Below are positions 32,696-43,515 of a stretch of 64,000 bases of DNA, one piece after another. Origin of the DNA: Cymbomonas tetramitiformis (lineage: Eukaryota > Chlorophyta > Pyramimonadophyceae > Pyramimonadales > Pyramimonadaceae). The notes under the pieces were generated by a model. The model worked only from the letters and a program-made list of their open reading frames with translations. It was not told the DNA's origin and ran no database searches. The DNA is taken from NCBI GenBank assembly GCA_001247695.2, contig LGRX02024720.1, positions 17,703 through 81,702 on the forward strand, given 5' to 3'. Every line of letters begins with the position of its first letter. Positions within the stretch are counted from its first letter, which is position 1. The translations under genes and the position numbers were made by a program.

Positions 32696-33543
32696 GTCCG
32701 TGCCATGCTAGGTTGGCCAAAACGTGGGCGAAGTTTTATCGTGCCCCCCCCAAATCCGTTTAAACGGACGTTTAATCGTGGGGGGTCTGACGTTACATAC
32801 TTAAGGCGACGTTACATACTTAAGGCGACGTTACATACTTAAGGATGTCATGTCACCGGATCGATAATCAATATGACATAATTGAGGTCCTCCGATTGTT
32901 CAAATATGGAATTCTTGCCTTTGATCGGCATTCCGCGACATGGCGGGCAACGCGCAAGCCGCAGACTCCTCGACTCTGTAAATGTTTGCACTGCAATAGG
33001 GTCATCGTTGCTCACACACAAAGAATTCGTTGTCATATTGCTGCCCAGCGCAACGGGGGAATCGACATATGTCTTGGCCTTATCGCGTCTCCATCGTATG
33101 CCGAGGCTAACTCCGAGGAGAAGGCAGAACGGGTGACACGGTTTCGTGAAGCCAGGAAGCGTTGCCAAGTGTTGTGTGCACTCTGCACAATTATCTAGCG
33201 CACGCTCCTAGCTAGACTCCTGCTACACTTCAAATACATACCGTAACAAAGTGTGTCTTCTGTCTTGACATGATGTTGTGTTGATGTCTAGGTACTAGGT
33301 TCTTTACTCGTTAGCAATGTGCATCAACGGGGAGAGGCACCTGGATACCTTGTAATGCTTATAAAATGCTATAATAAAAGTCAAACAAATGACCATATAT
33401 AAGGGTTCTATCGCCTGTCCAGTTCCCACCACTATGAATATGCAATAATCGGCAAAGTTTAATCGTGACCCCCCCCAAATACGTTTAAACGTAAGTTTAA
33501 TCGTGGGGGGGGGTGACGTTTTGGCCAACCTAGGTGCCATGAC
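32696..33543. mobile_element. Inverted-repeat element with captured BED-finger fragment
   Basis: TAGGTTGGCCAAAACGT near both ends in inverted orientation, each followed by a C-run/G-run hairpin around GTTTAAAC. The interior carries a hAT BED-finger fragment on the plus strand. Confidence 0.65.
32845..33198 (+). pseudogene. BED zinc-finger fragment (hAT-derived)
   Basis: The frame contains RLCKCLHCNRVIVAHTQRIR then CHIA, fitting the C-x2-C ... H-x3-5-H/C pattern at the N terminus of hAT transposases. Nothing of the catalytic domain follows before the stop. It looks like a captured piece carried by a nonautonomous element. Confidence 0.5.
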
Positions 33544-34408
33544 CTTCAAAAAAACCAACGATATTCACCAACTTGGGTACCCCCCGAGCTGGCTACTTTC
33601 TTATCGTCGGGTGTTCTTAACGGTGAGTGATTACTGTATCGATTGATATTAATTTTTGTGCATATCGAAATATTGAATATTGATCGATCGGACGGGCGAA
33701 AATATCGTTATTGATCAATATCGTGAATGGAAATGTCGATAGTGATCAATACTAAGACGGCAGATATTGATATTGATCAATATGACGGCGAGAAATCGCC
33801 ATATCGATATATTGATATATTGAACGGGAGCGTTGACAGGGTGGCAAATTTTTGCTTCGATCCCGAGATAGCTGTTTTGCTGCCTATTATTGGTCATTTA
33901 TCCACCCCCCCACCCCCCCATCGATTCTGCGATTGCCGTTTCGCTTCCCATGACTGGTCCTTACCTCTTATGGTCTCGTAGGATACACATATTTAATTTT
34001 TTTAATGGGCCTCGTGACCAGCACCTACTCCTCATACCCATCATGGGCAAACGCGGTCGTGGCAAGCGCCCATTACGGGGCGCAGAAGATGTATTGTTTT
34101 GCCAGGGGCCTGTTCAGTAATTGGCAGTATCAATATATCGATCCATATATTGTGTGAACGGTTAACATATTGCTATTGATTGATATTCACCTTTAGAATA
34201 TTGATATTGATTGATATTCATCCTTAGAATATTGATATTGATTGATATTCAACCTTGGAATATTGATATTTATTGATATACGGCTAGAATATATTGATAT
34301 TGATCGATACCCTGAGCCGATATATTGATATTGATCAATATGATTTTTGAAATATCGAAAAAATATCAATACGCCAAAAACACTTCGATACCACGCCCTG
34401 CTCTCGGG

Positions 34409-35040
34409 TTCACAACCCGATGGTGGTAACGCGTGCGACGCGTGAGAGCACTAGAGTATATGAGGAGCATTGGGCTCAAGCAGGCACTTTTGGTCCCCAG
34501 ATTGCTGCACTCATACCCACCAAACTCTTGCGCGTTGCTGTTACAGTTCAATAACAGCCGTGCCATACATCTGGTCCATCCAGGACCGTGACAGTGGTAT
34601 CTCTTCGCTCAGGCGAGAACGCACTAGAACAAGGTTTTTGCTTAAGTTTGCTTAAGTTTTCTTAAGTTTTCTTAAGTTTGCTTAAGTTTGCTTAAGTCGG
34701 TATAAATCGGTAGAATTATACACCCGATGACATAGGAATGTCACCAAGCAAGCTCGCTTCAGGATGCCCCAGGGTTCACGCGAGAGCCCCAGAATGACTG
34801 GCGCGATGCCAGGAGATATGACTCGAAGAGGCTGGGTTTGTAAAAGGCCAAAGATTTGTCTGGCAGTCGACGATGAGTAATTATATACACTGAATCAGTC
34901 GAGGTATAAAAGTTTGTGGCAACCTGATTCGCGAAGGCTCGCGTGCACTATACATATATGTCAGGGAATGTCGTGAATGGGGAAAGCCTGTCAGTGGTAT
35001 AGTCCAATCAAGATCGCGATCGTCATCATACCCACGCATG
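34409..35040. other. Intergenic region with CTTAAG cluster
   Basis: No gene seen. Six copies of CTTAAGTTT in tandem at 34640-34697, then AT-rich DNA leading to the promoter of the plus-strand gene at 35210. Confidence 0.4.
34635..34700. repeat. TTTGCTTAAG tandem repeat
   Basis: Six units of TTTGCTTAAG or TTTTCTTAAG. The same CTTAAGTTTT motif clusters again at 60085-60300. Confidence 0.85.
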
Positions 35041-35049
35041 TGACATATA

Positions 35050-35209
35050 TACTGTAAAATTATAAATACTTGGAACGCTCGATTTCAAATCAGGCGAGGG
35101 TTTAAACTGCGGCGGGCGGGGCTTATTCTTTCTTTCGAAAGAGAAGGTTTTTTTACCACCTTCCCTTTCCGCCCTAGTAGAAATTTTGAAGTTTGAATAT
35201 ATAATAAAC
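35050..35209 (+). promoter_or_regulatory. Candidate promoter of plus-strand gene
   Basis: TATA-like ATTATAAATACTT at about 35059-35072 and GAATATATAATAAAC directly before the ATG at 35210, with a GC-rich stretch and a pyrimidine run between. Transcription start not determinable. Confidence 0.35.
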
Positions 35210-35311
35210 ATGGCGTCTTCTCCTCCCGTACGTGCGTCTGGCAGCAATCGCGCAGCAAGACTCCTTGCTGCGGCGGAACGCTCCAACGGCGGGAACGGGG
35301 GAGATCCACCG
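35210..35311 (+). CDS. Exon 1 of a plus-strand gene (34 aa)
   Basis: ATG opens MASSPPVRASGSNRAARLLA; donor CCACCG|GTGCGA in phase 0. Ala/Ser-rich, likely disordered. It joins in frame to 35429-35545. Confidence 0.55.
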
Positions 35312-35428
35312 GTGCGAGCTTCAGTTTAAATTTTGTGAAACATCATGGTCTTAGACCGACGTTTTTCGTTGGGCGTGTTTTGCGTTTGTTTCCCCCCCAC
35401 ACACACAGTCGGGTTATCGGGTGTGCAG

Positions 35429-35545
35429 GTTGTGGGGCAAGCTGCCCAAGCCGGTGCAGCAGCCGCGTTGGACCTGAATATGGACGTCAACGAGGAGCCC
35501 GCGGGTGAAGAAGGCGGCGCTCCTGAAGAGCCTGCAGAACCGACG
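35429..35545 (+). CDS. Exon 2 of the same gene (39 aa), acidic
   Basis: Acceptor GTGTGCAG, donor CCGACG|GTGAGT (perfect consensus), phase 0. Encodes VVGQAAQAGAAAALDLNMDV and then a Glu/Pro-rich stretch. A possible third exon (about 35606-35660, VRRRKKETWVQAWLSTR) resembles the basic RRxxW(V)xxW start of Harbinger-type transposases, but its borders are poor. The rest of the gene is unclear; the kinase ORF at 37.8 kb may be its continuation after the repeat array. Confidence 0.5.
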
Positions 35546-35659
35546 GTGAGTTTTCTGTGGCTTTGTGATTTGCTTTATGAACCTGCTTGCTTATCTTAAA
35601 ATACGGTCCGCCGTCGGAAAAAAGAGACGTGGGTACAAGCGTGGCTCTCGACGAGGTGC

Positions 35660-35850
35660 CGGTGGGTCGGGAGCGGCGTGCGCGTGGCCTGATTCAAGGC
35701 TCGCTGCGCGCCCCCTGTACCCGTGGCTACTCGTCATCAATGCATTTTCGGTCGGGGTAGTTGAGGATCCCAGCCGGTGGGTTAGGAGAGGCGTGCGCGT
35801 GTCCTTGTTATTCAAGGCTCGAGGCGCGCCCCCGGACCCGTGGCTCGGTT
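35660..35850. repeat. Pair of 77-bp related repeats (also at 48523-48712)
   Basis: Two diverged tandem units begin CCGGTGGGTCGGGAGCGGCG and CCGGTGGGTTAGGAGAGGCG. The whole block recurs at 48523-48712 almost unchanged, and a fragment at 53298-53332. Confidence 0.8.
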
Positions 35851-35868
35851 GAAACGGGGTGTGGTAGC

Positions 35869-37645
35869 TGGAATTTTTGAGGTTGTTTCGGGTTGGTGCG
35901 GCAGACCGTGGGCGTAAATGGGTAGGGCACATTGAATATGTATGGTGCGGTGTGAGGACAACTCCTCTGACACGCGACCATAAGGGGGTGTGGCCGGTAG
36001 GATCTATGCGGTTGTTTTGGGTCGGTGCGGCAGACCGTGGGCGTAAATGGGTAGGGCACATTGAATATGTATGGTGCGGTGTGAGGACAACTCCTCTAAC
36101 ACGCGACCATAAAAAGGGGGTGTGGCCGGTAGGATGTATGTGTTTGTTTTGGGTCGGCGCGGCAGACCGTGGGCGCATGTGGGTTGGGCAAGTCGAATAT
36201 ATATGGTGCGGTGTGAGGACAGCTCCTCTGACACGCGACCATAATAAGGGGGTGTGGCCGGTAGGATGTATGTGGTTGTTTCGGTTTGGTGCGGTGGACG
36301 GTGGGCGCATGTGGGTTGGGCACACCGAATATCTATGGTGCGGTGTGAGGACAAATCCTCTGACACGCGACCATAACAAGGGGGTGTGGCCGGTAGGATG
36401 TATGTGTGTTGTTTTGGGTCGGTGCGGTGGACCGTGGGCGCATGTGGGTTGGGCACACCGAATATCTATGGTGCGGTGTGAGGACAAATCCTCTGACACG
36501 CGACCATAACAAGGGGGTGTGGCCGGTAGGATGTATGTGTTGTTTTGGGTCGGTGCGGTGGACCGTGGGCGCATGTGGGTTGGGCACACGGAATATATAT
36601 GGTGCGGTGTGAGGACAGCTCCTCTGACACGCGACCATATTAAGGGGGTGTGGCCGGTAGGATGTATGTGTTTGTTTCGGGTCGGTGCGGTGGACCGTGG
36701 GCGCATGTGGGTTGGGCACACGAATATATATGGTGCGGTGTGAGGACAGCTCCTCTGACACGCGACCATAATAAGGGGGTGTGGCCGGTAGGATGTATGT
36801 GGTTGTTTCGGTTTGGTGCGGTGGACGGTGGGCGCATGTGGGTTGGGCACACCGAATATCTATGGTGCGGTGTGAGGACAGCTCCTCTGACACGCGACCA
36901 TAATAAGGGGGTGTGGCCGGTAGGATGTATGTGGTTGTTTCGGTTTGGTGCGGTGGACGGTGGGCGCATGTGGGTTGGGCACACCGAATATCTATGGTGC
37001 AGGTGTGAGGACAGCTCCTCTGACACGCGACCATATTAAGGGGGTGTGGCCGGTAGGATGTATGTGTTGTTTCGGGTCGGTGCGGTGGACCGTGGGCGCA
37101 TGTGGGTTGGGCACACGAATATATATGGTGCGGTGTGAGGACAGCTCCTCTGACACGCGACCATAACAAGGGGGTGTGGCCGGTAGGATGTAGATGTGTG
37201 TGTTTGTTTTGGGTCGGTGCGGTGGACCGTGGGCGCATGTGGTTGGGCACACCGAATATCTATGGTGCGGTGTGAGGACAAATCCTCTGACACGCGACCA
37301 TAACAAGGGGGTGTGGCCGGTAGGATGTAGAAGTGTGTGTTTGTTTCGGGTCGGTGCGGTGGACCGTGGGCGCATGTGGGTTGGGCACACGGAATATATA
37401 TGGTGCGGTGTGAGGACAGCTCCTCTGACACGCGACCATATTAAGGGGGTGTGGCCGGTAGGATGTATGTGGTTGTTTCGGGTTGGTGCGGCGGACCGTG
37501 GGCGCATGTGGGTAGGGCACACGGAATATATATGCTGCGGTGTGAGGACAGCTCCTGTGACACGCGACCATAAAAAGGGGGTGTGGCCGGTAGAATGTAT
37601 GTGGTTGTTTCGGGCCGGTGCGGCAGACCGTGGGCGCATGTGGGT
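35869..37645. repeat. 132-bp satellite array, about 13-14 copies
   Basis: The unit includes GGTGCGGTGTGAGGACAGCT, GACACGCGACCATAATAAGG, GGTGTGGCCGGTAGGATGTA and GAATATATATGG. Spacing of the GTGTGAGGAC motif is 132-133 bp. As 132 is a multiple of three, long frames run through it on both strands (up to 419 codons); these are artefacts. Shorter pieces recur at 48206-48460, 48713-49016 and 49462-49500. Confidence 0.95.
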
Positions 37646-37695
37646 TGTGGCGTGTGGTATGTGTGTAACATCATTAAACCTAATACTAGGTCTGA

Positions 37696-37786
37696 TAGGG
37701 GAGGGCCGTGGCTGCACCTTTTGCAAGACCAAGAAACGCAAAACCCGCAGCCGTAACAACAAGTCCAAGCGTCTTAAGAAAAAATA
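37696..37786 (+). CDS. Short Cys/Lys/Arg-rich coding segment before the kinase
   Basis: Plus-strand frame GRGCTFCKTKKRKTRSRNNK then SKRLKKK and stop. It ends at a run of six A directly before the kinase frame; a one-base slip there would join it to the kinase (KIVKLKRAH). Either an exon end, a frameshifted N terminus of the kinase, or a separate small basic protein. Confidence 0.35.
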
Positions 37787-38926
37787 GTGAAGTTGAAAAG
37801 GGCACATACTGCACTTGAAGCTTCTGTCGAGGAGGAGAAACCCCTTCCACAAGCACCGCTTCCCATATTCGTGGGTGGTTGCTCGGAGTACTACTCCCAG
37901 CTCACGTCCGAGAACAGTCGTCACCCACGCACAACCGCCTGGCGTTACGGCCCGGATATCGTGCGCACTCTGGCGCAGAACTGCAACCTGGGTGAAGTCT
38001 CCTACAATATGGTCACGTTCTCAAATCCCTTAGGTCCGGCGAAAAAATGCGACGGCGGTTTCGCGTCAACCAGAGTCGGTTGCACCCTCAACGGCACAGT
38101 TCCTCTGGTGTACAAAGAGTTCAGTCTAAAGCACTGGCCAAGCGCGTCAACCCGCTTTTCCGAGTTTGCTCGGGAACTATACATGACGACCCTCGCCTCG
38201 AATTCAGCTCCGCAGTACGTGTCGCCCATACTCCACTTCGGTTTGCGCCAGCTTGGCGAACGAGAACGTCCCGCATGTGCACCGTTCTTACTTTCCATGG
38301 ACCACGGCATCTCCCTGGACGCCTTCCTGGCACAACCGCCCGTGGCTGTTACCATGACCTTCAAGAGAGACCTGTGCACCAGAATCTTGACAGGCTTTGC
38401 TGCGCTGCATGCAGCCGGTATCTCCCACGGGGACGTCCGGGCAACAAACATGGTGCTTTCCCCGACGAGGCCCGACAGCTTGGTCATCATCGACTTCGGG
38501 TTATCAAGGCGGCAGCATAAGGAAGGGCTGCCTGAAGATCACTACCGAAGGCACCGATGGACCTCTGGAACGCCCGCAGATGCACATCAGAAGCCTGGAT
38601 CAGTGTATGCGCCGGAGTACAGTCATGGAGGACCGACATCTGCAACCGACATGTGGGCGATTGCCCCGATCCTCGTGCGCATCTTGATTCGAGATTCAGA
38701 AGACGCCCTGAGGAGAGTTAATGATGATGCCACCAAAGCGACTGTGCATGACATCCTGGGGAAGCGGTCAAGCACTAACTGTGTCAGCCGTGCAATCTGG
38801 AACCCAGTTATGGACTGCGCGCACCGCGAGCCCGGGAAACGGCCAACCGCCGCTAGCCTTGCCCGTCTTTTTGTGGCCTCCGAGGCGGCTACCGATGGCA
38901 AGTTAGTCCGTCGGGGAAAGCAATAA
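37787..38926 (+). CDS. Eukaryotic-type protein kinase, all core motifs present
   Basis: An open frame of 379 codons (from a GTG; first ATG at 38007, so the true start is probably spliced or frameshifted from upstream). Kinase motifs in order: VYKEF (ATP-binding Lys), a helix-C Glu in FSEFARELY, hinge LLSMDHGISLDAFL, catalytic loop HGDVRATN, metal-binding IIDFGLSRR, activation-segment end YAPEYSHGG, helix F TDMWAIAP, and the late Arg in GKRPTAASL. Ser/Thr versus Tyr specificity cannot be called: the loop HGDVRATN lacks the Lys of most Ser/Thr kinases. No membrane segment. It heads a run of same-strand genes. Confidence 0.75.
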   Translation: MKLKRAHTALEASVEEEKPLPQAPLPIFVGGCSEYYSQLTSENSRHPRTTAWRYGPDIVRTLAQNCNLGEVSYNMVTFSNPLGPAKKCDGGFASTRVGCTLNGTVPLVYKEFSLKHWPSASTRFSEFARELYMTTLASNSAPQYVSPILHFGLRQLGERERPACAPFLLSMDHGISLDAFLAQPPVAVTMTFKRDLCTRILTGFAALHAAGISHGDVRATNMVLSPTRPDSLVIIDFGLSRRQHKEGLPEDHYRRHRWTSGTPADAHQKPGSVYAPEYSHGGPTSATDMWAIAPILVRILIRDSEDALRRVNDDATKATVHDILGKRSSTNCVSRAIWNPVMDCAHREPGKRPTAASLARLFVASEAATDGKLVRRGKQ

Positions 38927-39171
38927 GCGCCTATGGATGCCAACCTAGGAGGTAGGTTCGTCGCTGATGTGCTCGTATAGGGTATTGGATGATGTTCATA
39001 TGTTGCCGCCTGATGCCTGCATTGCGGCTGCAATGCTGCCTTCCTGGCATGCGATAAATCACAGCGATCGAACCAGTCGAATGCAGATGGTTGGTTTTTT
39101 CACTTCTGAAAACCTGCGTACCATGCCTTTTGCCGCAGGTAACATCCACACCTCGTCACGCGTATTGCAGC

Positions 39172-40044
39172 CAGGTTGGCTTGGAGCGGTGGTCTCTCTT
39201 GAAAATCTGGACGCTTGAGCAACGCCGTCTTGCTGGTGGGTTATGGCCTGAGAGCTCGGCGGACTCCTTTGCGTTGCACGCGCAAAGCTTGCTGCTGGAC
39301 GTCTTTGGTGATCAACATCTTCATCACGCTCTATTCGTGAAGGCCGGGGACTGTCCGCTGACCCCCTCCGCCAACTTTTTCGAGTTTGCAGGGTGGCCGC
39401 GGAGCGGCTGGTCTGTGCCCCAATTGGGACACCCCTACGGCCTACGGGGCCTGCTACGACTTCGTGTATATGCCACGCCCCTCGACGGCAGCGGTTGCCA
39501 TGGTTGGTGGGGGGAGGTTGTGCTTGTTCACGGTCCGTGGGGTCACCCTCGGTTACACTTCACCAACGTCTTCCAATCGTTTTTTGGGACGCAACTTCAC
39601 CGAGAGCTTACAGATGCCCCCTCCATTTCAGATGACTCCCCTCTCCTTCCTGTCAGCCGTCTCTTGACCTACGCGGAGCTTGGCGTTCAAGTAGATGCAG
39701 TGAACGCCAAGTGTGCGGCGTTCTCAGCTTGGCGTGCCACCGCACTTCGGATTGGCCGATGCTCATTGTGCAAGACCAGGCTGCCTCGTGGAACCAGGAG
39801 GCGGTGCCCATGCCGGCAAGTACGCTACTGTGACATAGTCTGGCAGCGTGCGCATTGGAGAGCGCTGTTTGGGCATAGGATGGAGTGCACGGCCCGCAAA
39901 CCGCCGGCACCTTGGAGGTGGACCATTGAGGATCACCTAGCTTTTATGACAAATTGGAATTGTGATAGTGTTAATAACGAGGCAACAGCTAATTGGCAAC
40001 AGCTAATAACACTCTTGATTAGTGAGGCAGAACACGATATGTGA
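39172..40044 (+). CDS. MYND-type zinc-finger protein 1 (degenerate finger)
   Basis: The frame starts after an acceptor (GTATTGCAG); an upstream exon may start at ATG 38934 (MDANLG with donor GAG|GTAGGT). The first 190 residues match nothing I know. The finger lies near the C terminus (from 39760): CSLC, eleven residues, CPC, RYC, then W where the family has Cys, then HWRALFGHRMEC. The spacing is MYND-like, but one ligand is replaced and one pair is C-x-C, so it may bind only one zinc. MYND fingers usually bind proline-rich part-ners. Confidence 0.55.
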   Translation, partial: QVGLERWSLLKIWTLEQRRLAGGLWPESSADSFALHAQSLLLDVFGDQHLHHALFVKAGDCPLTPSANFFEFAGWPRSGWSVPQLGHPYGLRGLLRLRVYATPLDGSGCHGWWGEVVLVHGPWGHPRLHFTNVFQSFFGTQLHRELTDAPSISDDSPLLPVSRLLTYAELGVQVDAVNAKCAAFSAWRATALRIGRCSLCKTRLPRGTRRRCPCRQVRYCDIVWQRAHWRALFGHRMECTARKPPAPWRWTIEDHLAFMTNWNCDSVNNEATANWQQLITLLISEAEHDM

Positions 40045-40393
40045 TACAATTTGTATACACTTTTTATGTATAAAGCCAAAATGAGCTTCTTTGGGAATTG
40101 GTGTATTTTGTGTACTCGCGAAATACGGTGCAGTGATTTGGTCGTGATGATTTCCGTGATCGATACTTGTATTGCAACGCACCTGTCCTGCCTGCCGGTC
40201 ACGGATGCCTGCACTGCGCACGCGAACTCTGTGAACCTCCCTGGCCATGACTGTTTGCGTGTTTTTGTAGGGGCGCTGTCTCCGAACATGGCATATTGTA
40301 CGCGTCCCTGGCGATGGCAAGTGTTTCATATGGTCTCTGGCTGCGGCAACTAGCGGCAAGTAACGTGCGCAGGCCTTGCAGGGAACAGTGGCC

Positions 40394-40618
40394 AAGATGG
40401 CCAACTCTGTGGGTTGGTGTTCAACCCAGGCGGGCATTACTCCTCAACAAAAAAAATATTTGTGTGACCAACACCGGTGTCACTGGGGCTATTTGGTGAA
40501 CTACACCCTGACGGTTTATGCGGAACGAGTACACAGCACGGTTCTAGTGTTGAGACTTTCGCGCGGCGGGACTCATGTAGACCTATTTAGGCGAAGGGGT
40601 AGTCCGTGCTGCCTGTAA
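40394..40618 (+). CDS. Possible small ORF between MYND genes
   Basis: From ATG: MANSVGWCSTQAGITPQQKK, about 74 codons. CDQHRCHW could bind metal, but there is no family match. It may equally be untranslated DNA or part of an intron. Confidence 0.2.
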   Translation, partial: KMANSVGWCSTQAGITPQQKKYLCDQHRCHWGYLVNYTLTVYAERVHSTVLVLRLSRGGTHVDLFRRRGSPCCL

Positions 40619-40836
40619 AGGCTTGTCGATTTGCAAGGGTACGGCATTGTCGTTGAGTGGATTCCGCCCGTGCCCGCCGGTACACTTGTAGACCTCACGT
40701 GAGCGCGCACCACTACTTGTCCGTTTATTGCTCCAATTATTAAAGGTACATTATGGAGGCACCTAAAACTTCCAGATGAGTAATACTTTTGGCAATAAAG
40801 TGTATTGAAAACCGATTGTGCGGTGTTTTAGGTTGC

Positions 40837-42037
40837 AGGCACGTTAACCGGTCTGCCGCACGAACCGCTGCGATCCGCGTGTGCGAATGCGTACGACACG
40901 CTCGACTCTTGGGTGGACATGACTGAATTTTTGCGGTACCGATGTCGGGCGTTCTGCTATGTCCGCCGCATGCGTCAAAATGTGGAGGGAGCCGAATCGT
41001 ACTCCTTTGAGTTCACGTTTCACGGGCATTGCCTGTACGGCCCGGATGCATCCTGGGGCTCGCTGTTGGAGGGTGCACGTCCCCAAGGGAATGCAGAGAT
41101 GTTTCTCCTGGATGTGCCGGAAACTGCACAAAGGCAATGGGAGCCCGAAAGCGATGCATGTGCGATGTTCGGTTCGCTAAAGTGCCCGGAACTGCGCTAT
41201 GATCCACGACCGTTTTCTTCGCGTGCCCTTTTCTTGGCGCTGGTGGTTACCGCCGTGCGAACCATGTTCCACCGTGTCGTCCAATGGCGGGTGGAGTCGC
41301 TCCAATCAGGCAATGTTGTCGTGGAAGGTCAGTTGCGTCGCGGATGGTGGAGGAAAAGCTGGGTGACCAATGACCGGCCGGGCGAGACGTTGATGGCGTT
41401 TGTGTATGTGCAAGACAAGTATTCTGCGACAGGGGATCCTGCGCGTGGAGATATCATGGTGGAGGCATGGTGTCCTGAGAATCCCATCGAACCTCTCATG
41501 AAATGCACTGGATACAATGTATCACAGTTCGCGCCGGAGTGCATATTTCGGCAGATGCGTACCACTCAAAAAATTCCCAAATACGGCAGACCTGACTATG
41601 CCAATCGTGTGGTATGCATACGTGCAGCGGAAGGTATCTACGCTTCATCGTTTCAAAACCGCGGGCAAAGCGAATCCACCAGTTTTCCGCGCCAGTACTC
41701 ACACGGCCACGAGTGTTGGAGAACAATAATCTACATCCATGCTCACTTTGCGGAATACTGTCAACCGATTCCCCCGAAATCCCTGCCGAAGAGACAAGAG
41801 CCTTGTTCCGTATGTCGCCGTGTCCTGATTGGGAAAGGCGTCCGTCAATGCGGAGGGTGCCTTTCGCGTGTGTACTGTTCACCTGAGTGTCAGCGCGGAA
41901 ACTGGCAGCGGACACACCGACACCAATGCAAAGCCATCGCTGTGTCGGAATGGAGGAATATGGCGGGGCTATGGGAATATGGCGGTTATGTGTTCAAGAC
42001 TTGGAGCGTACGCTGCGCTGCCCGTATGAAGGTATGA
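40837..42037 (+). CDS. MYND-type zinc-finger protein 2
   Basis: The frame begins after an acceptor (TTTTAGGTTGCAG); the first in-frame ATG is at 40919, and an upstream exon is likely. About 300 residues of unknown fold (TEFLRYRCRAFCYVRRM; EGQLRRGWWRKSWVTNDRPG) precede a complete MYND finger from 41804: CSVC, CGGC, VYCSPEC, NWQRTHRHQC, all zinc ligands in place. The same architecture as protein 1 (long N domain, C-terminal MYND) suggests gene duplication. Its 3' flank, 42163-42180, is the start of the shared 3' module, which resumes at 48047 after the inserted element. Confidence 0.65.
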
Positions 42038-42436
42038 TCACGCGGGGGTATATTGGGCCGTTTTCTGCATCAGATACCCGAGCTTCGCGACCTCATGTCA
42101 GCAGTGGGACAAAGTGAACTGTGAACCCCGATAGTGGCTGAGATAGTGGTGGTCTGCGGTGAACTCATCTAAGCAGTGTATTGGCTACTGCCCGGTGGTC
42201 TGGTACTGTCACAAGTACCAAATTGTATGCTTTACTACGGGCACTAGAGGGGGTGTACGAGCCCCATTAAGGTTTCAAAAAATCATTTGGGACCCTTTTG
42301 AATTATTGTTGATGCTGAAATTTACTATGATCAACTTTAGGTATGTGTATGCGCGGTGTACTTTTGGGGGGTGTAATGCCATAAAATTAATTAAAATTTT
42401 TGGTACTATCACAAGTACCAAGCACGCGGTGACTTG

Positions 42437-43515
42437 AAAGGGCACTCTAGGTGGCCATGGGGTGGCATGCATAATGTCACATTTCATTATTGGGATGTAT
42501 TCTAAGTGTTTGTCATGCGTTGTGCCATTTGAATGTCTTTAACGCTCGTCTTGGGATTCGATAACGCCCAAGGGTATGATAAATTGGCCTTTGAGCATGT
42601 TTTGGTGAAAAATCCGGAGCGGTTTCATACGAAAGTTCCATATGTAGAGCCCAGGTACCACAACTTTTTACGCATGTTAACCTAAACCGTTTCCTGGGTC
42701 ATATATGACCCAAGGGTACCTAAAATTGATTTGCGAAGCCGTCTAAAATCCAAAAATGCTTTTGAAAACAGTTTTGAAAAGGTCTCCCTTTTGCGCATCA
42801 AACTGCGTGCCCAATGTCTCTCAAAACTGTCGCATGCTTCCAAGATCAAACGATGAAGAGTGTAAAAATCGTTTGACGCAACACACGGTTATGGTTTGCG
42901 CGTATAAATACGCATGTTCAACCCTATTTAGGTCATGTTACATCTTCAACACATAGCTAGGCGTTATGCAAAACATGCTAGGGTCATGATTAGGGTTTAC
43001 ACGGGGCAGTGGATACGCATTCAGCGCCGCAATGCGTGAGATATACATTCATTGGTGACATCGCATTTTCACTCGATGCTCAATTTTGAACAATGCAGTA
43101 CGGTGCGCCTTTGAAATACGTTTCAAGTGGTATGCTCAAAACGCAAATCGGCCTTCGTATGCGGCGACTATATGGAAAACACTGACTTCAACCAAAACCA
43201 AAAATAGTTATGACGGTTTAGGGTCTTAAAAAATCGATATGTAGGTTTACTGTCATGTCCTAAACGCTTGTGGGGCAAATCCACGTTATAATATACTTGT
43301 TTCATAGTTTTCATGCCACAACCGCACCAGAAAAAAACACCTATATTATGACACGATATAGTATGCATAAACCCAAACCCAAACCTTTATATCTTGAGCT
43401 GTATTGAGAACTGTGTGAGCTATAAAGCATTACATCCACTTATGTGGTGTCTCTTGGATAATATTCGAATATAAAAAGTAATAATGTACAAAGACAAGAA
43501 GGCTATCGTCGACAC
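42437..43515. other. Non-coding part of the TIR element
   Basis: No gene. It resembles the TTAA MITE at 47007-47544 in part (shared CTTTTGAAaACAGTTTTGAAA, a GTAAGCCCTAA/TAGGGTTTAC-type block), suggesting both derive from piggyBac-type sequence. Contains a palindrome CTTGGGTCATATATGACCCA-like hairpin near 42696-42715. Confidence 0.4.

Larger units (their letters stand above)
32244..33636. mobile_element. Mariner-like TIR element D2 (1.39 kb)
   Basis: CAGTAATCACCCACCTTTAA at the left and CAGTAATCACTCACCGTTAA (inverted) at the right, flanked by TA. Subterminal copies of ATATTCACCAACTTGGGTAC lie near both ends in the same orientation. Contains a further inverted-repeat element (32696-33543). Confidence 0.8.
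32178..34400. mobile_element. hAT-type element, copy C, with nested insertions
   Basis: Ends CAAGGCGTGGTATCGA and (inverted) CAGGGCGTGGTATCGA, flanked by the perfect 8-bp duplication CTCTCGGG (32170-32177, 34401-34408). The outer arrays are ATTGATATTGATTGATATTC units of about 31 bp (34150-34280) and TTTCGATAT units (32195-32240). Element D2 (32244-33636) is inserted inside; without it copy C is about 830 bp. Confidence 0.85.

Noticed and set aside
35591..37924. Long minus-strand and plus-strand ORFs (up to 419 codons) in the 132-bp array
   Set aside because: The unit length is a multiple of three and lacks stops in several frames; the same peptide repeats on both strands. No domain.
39091..40044. 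SET-domain (SMYD-type) methyltransferase because of the MYND finger
   Set aside because: No SET motifs (GxG, NHxCxPN, YxxD) are visible in any of the three MYND proteins.
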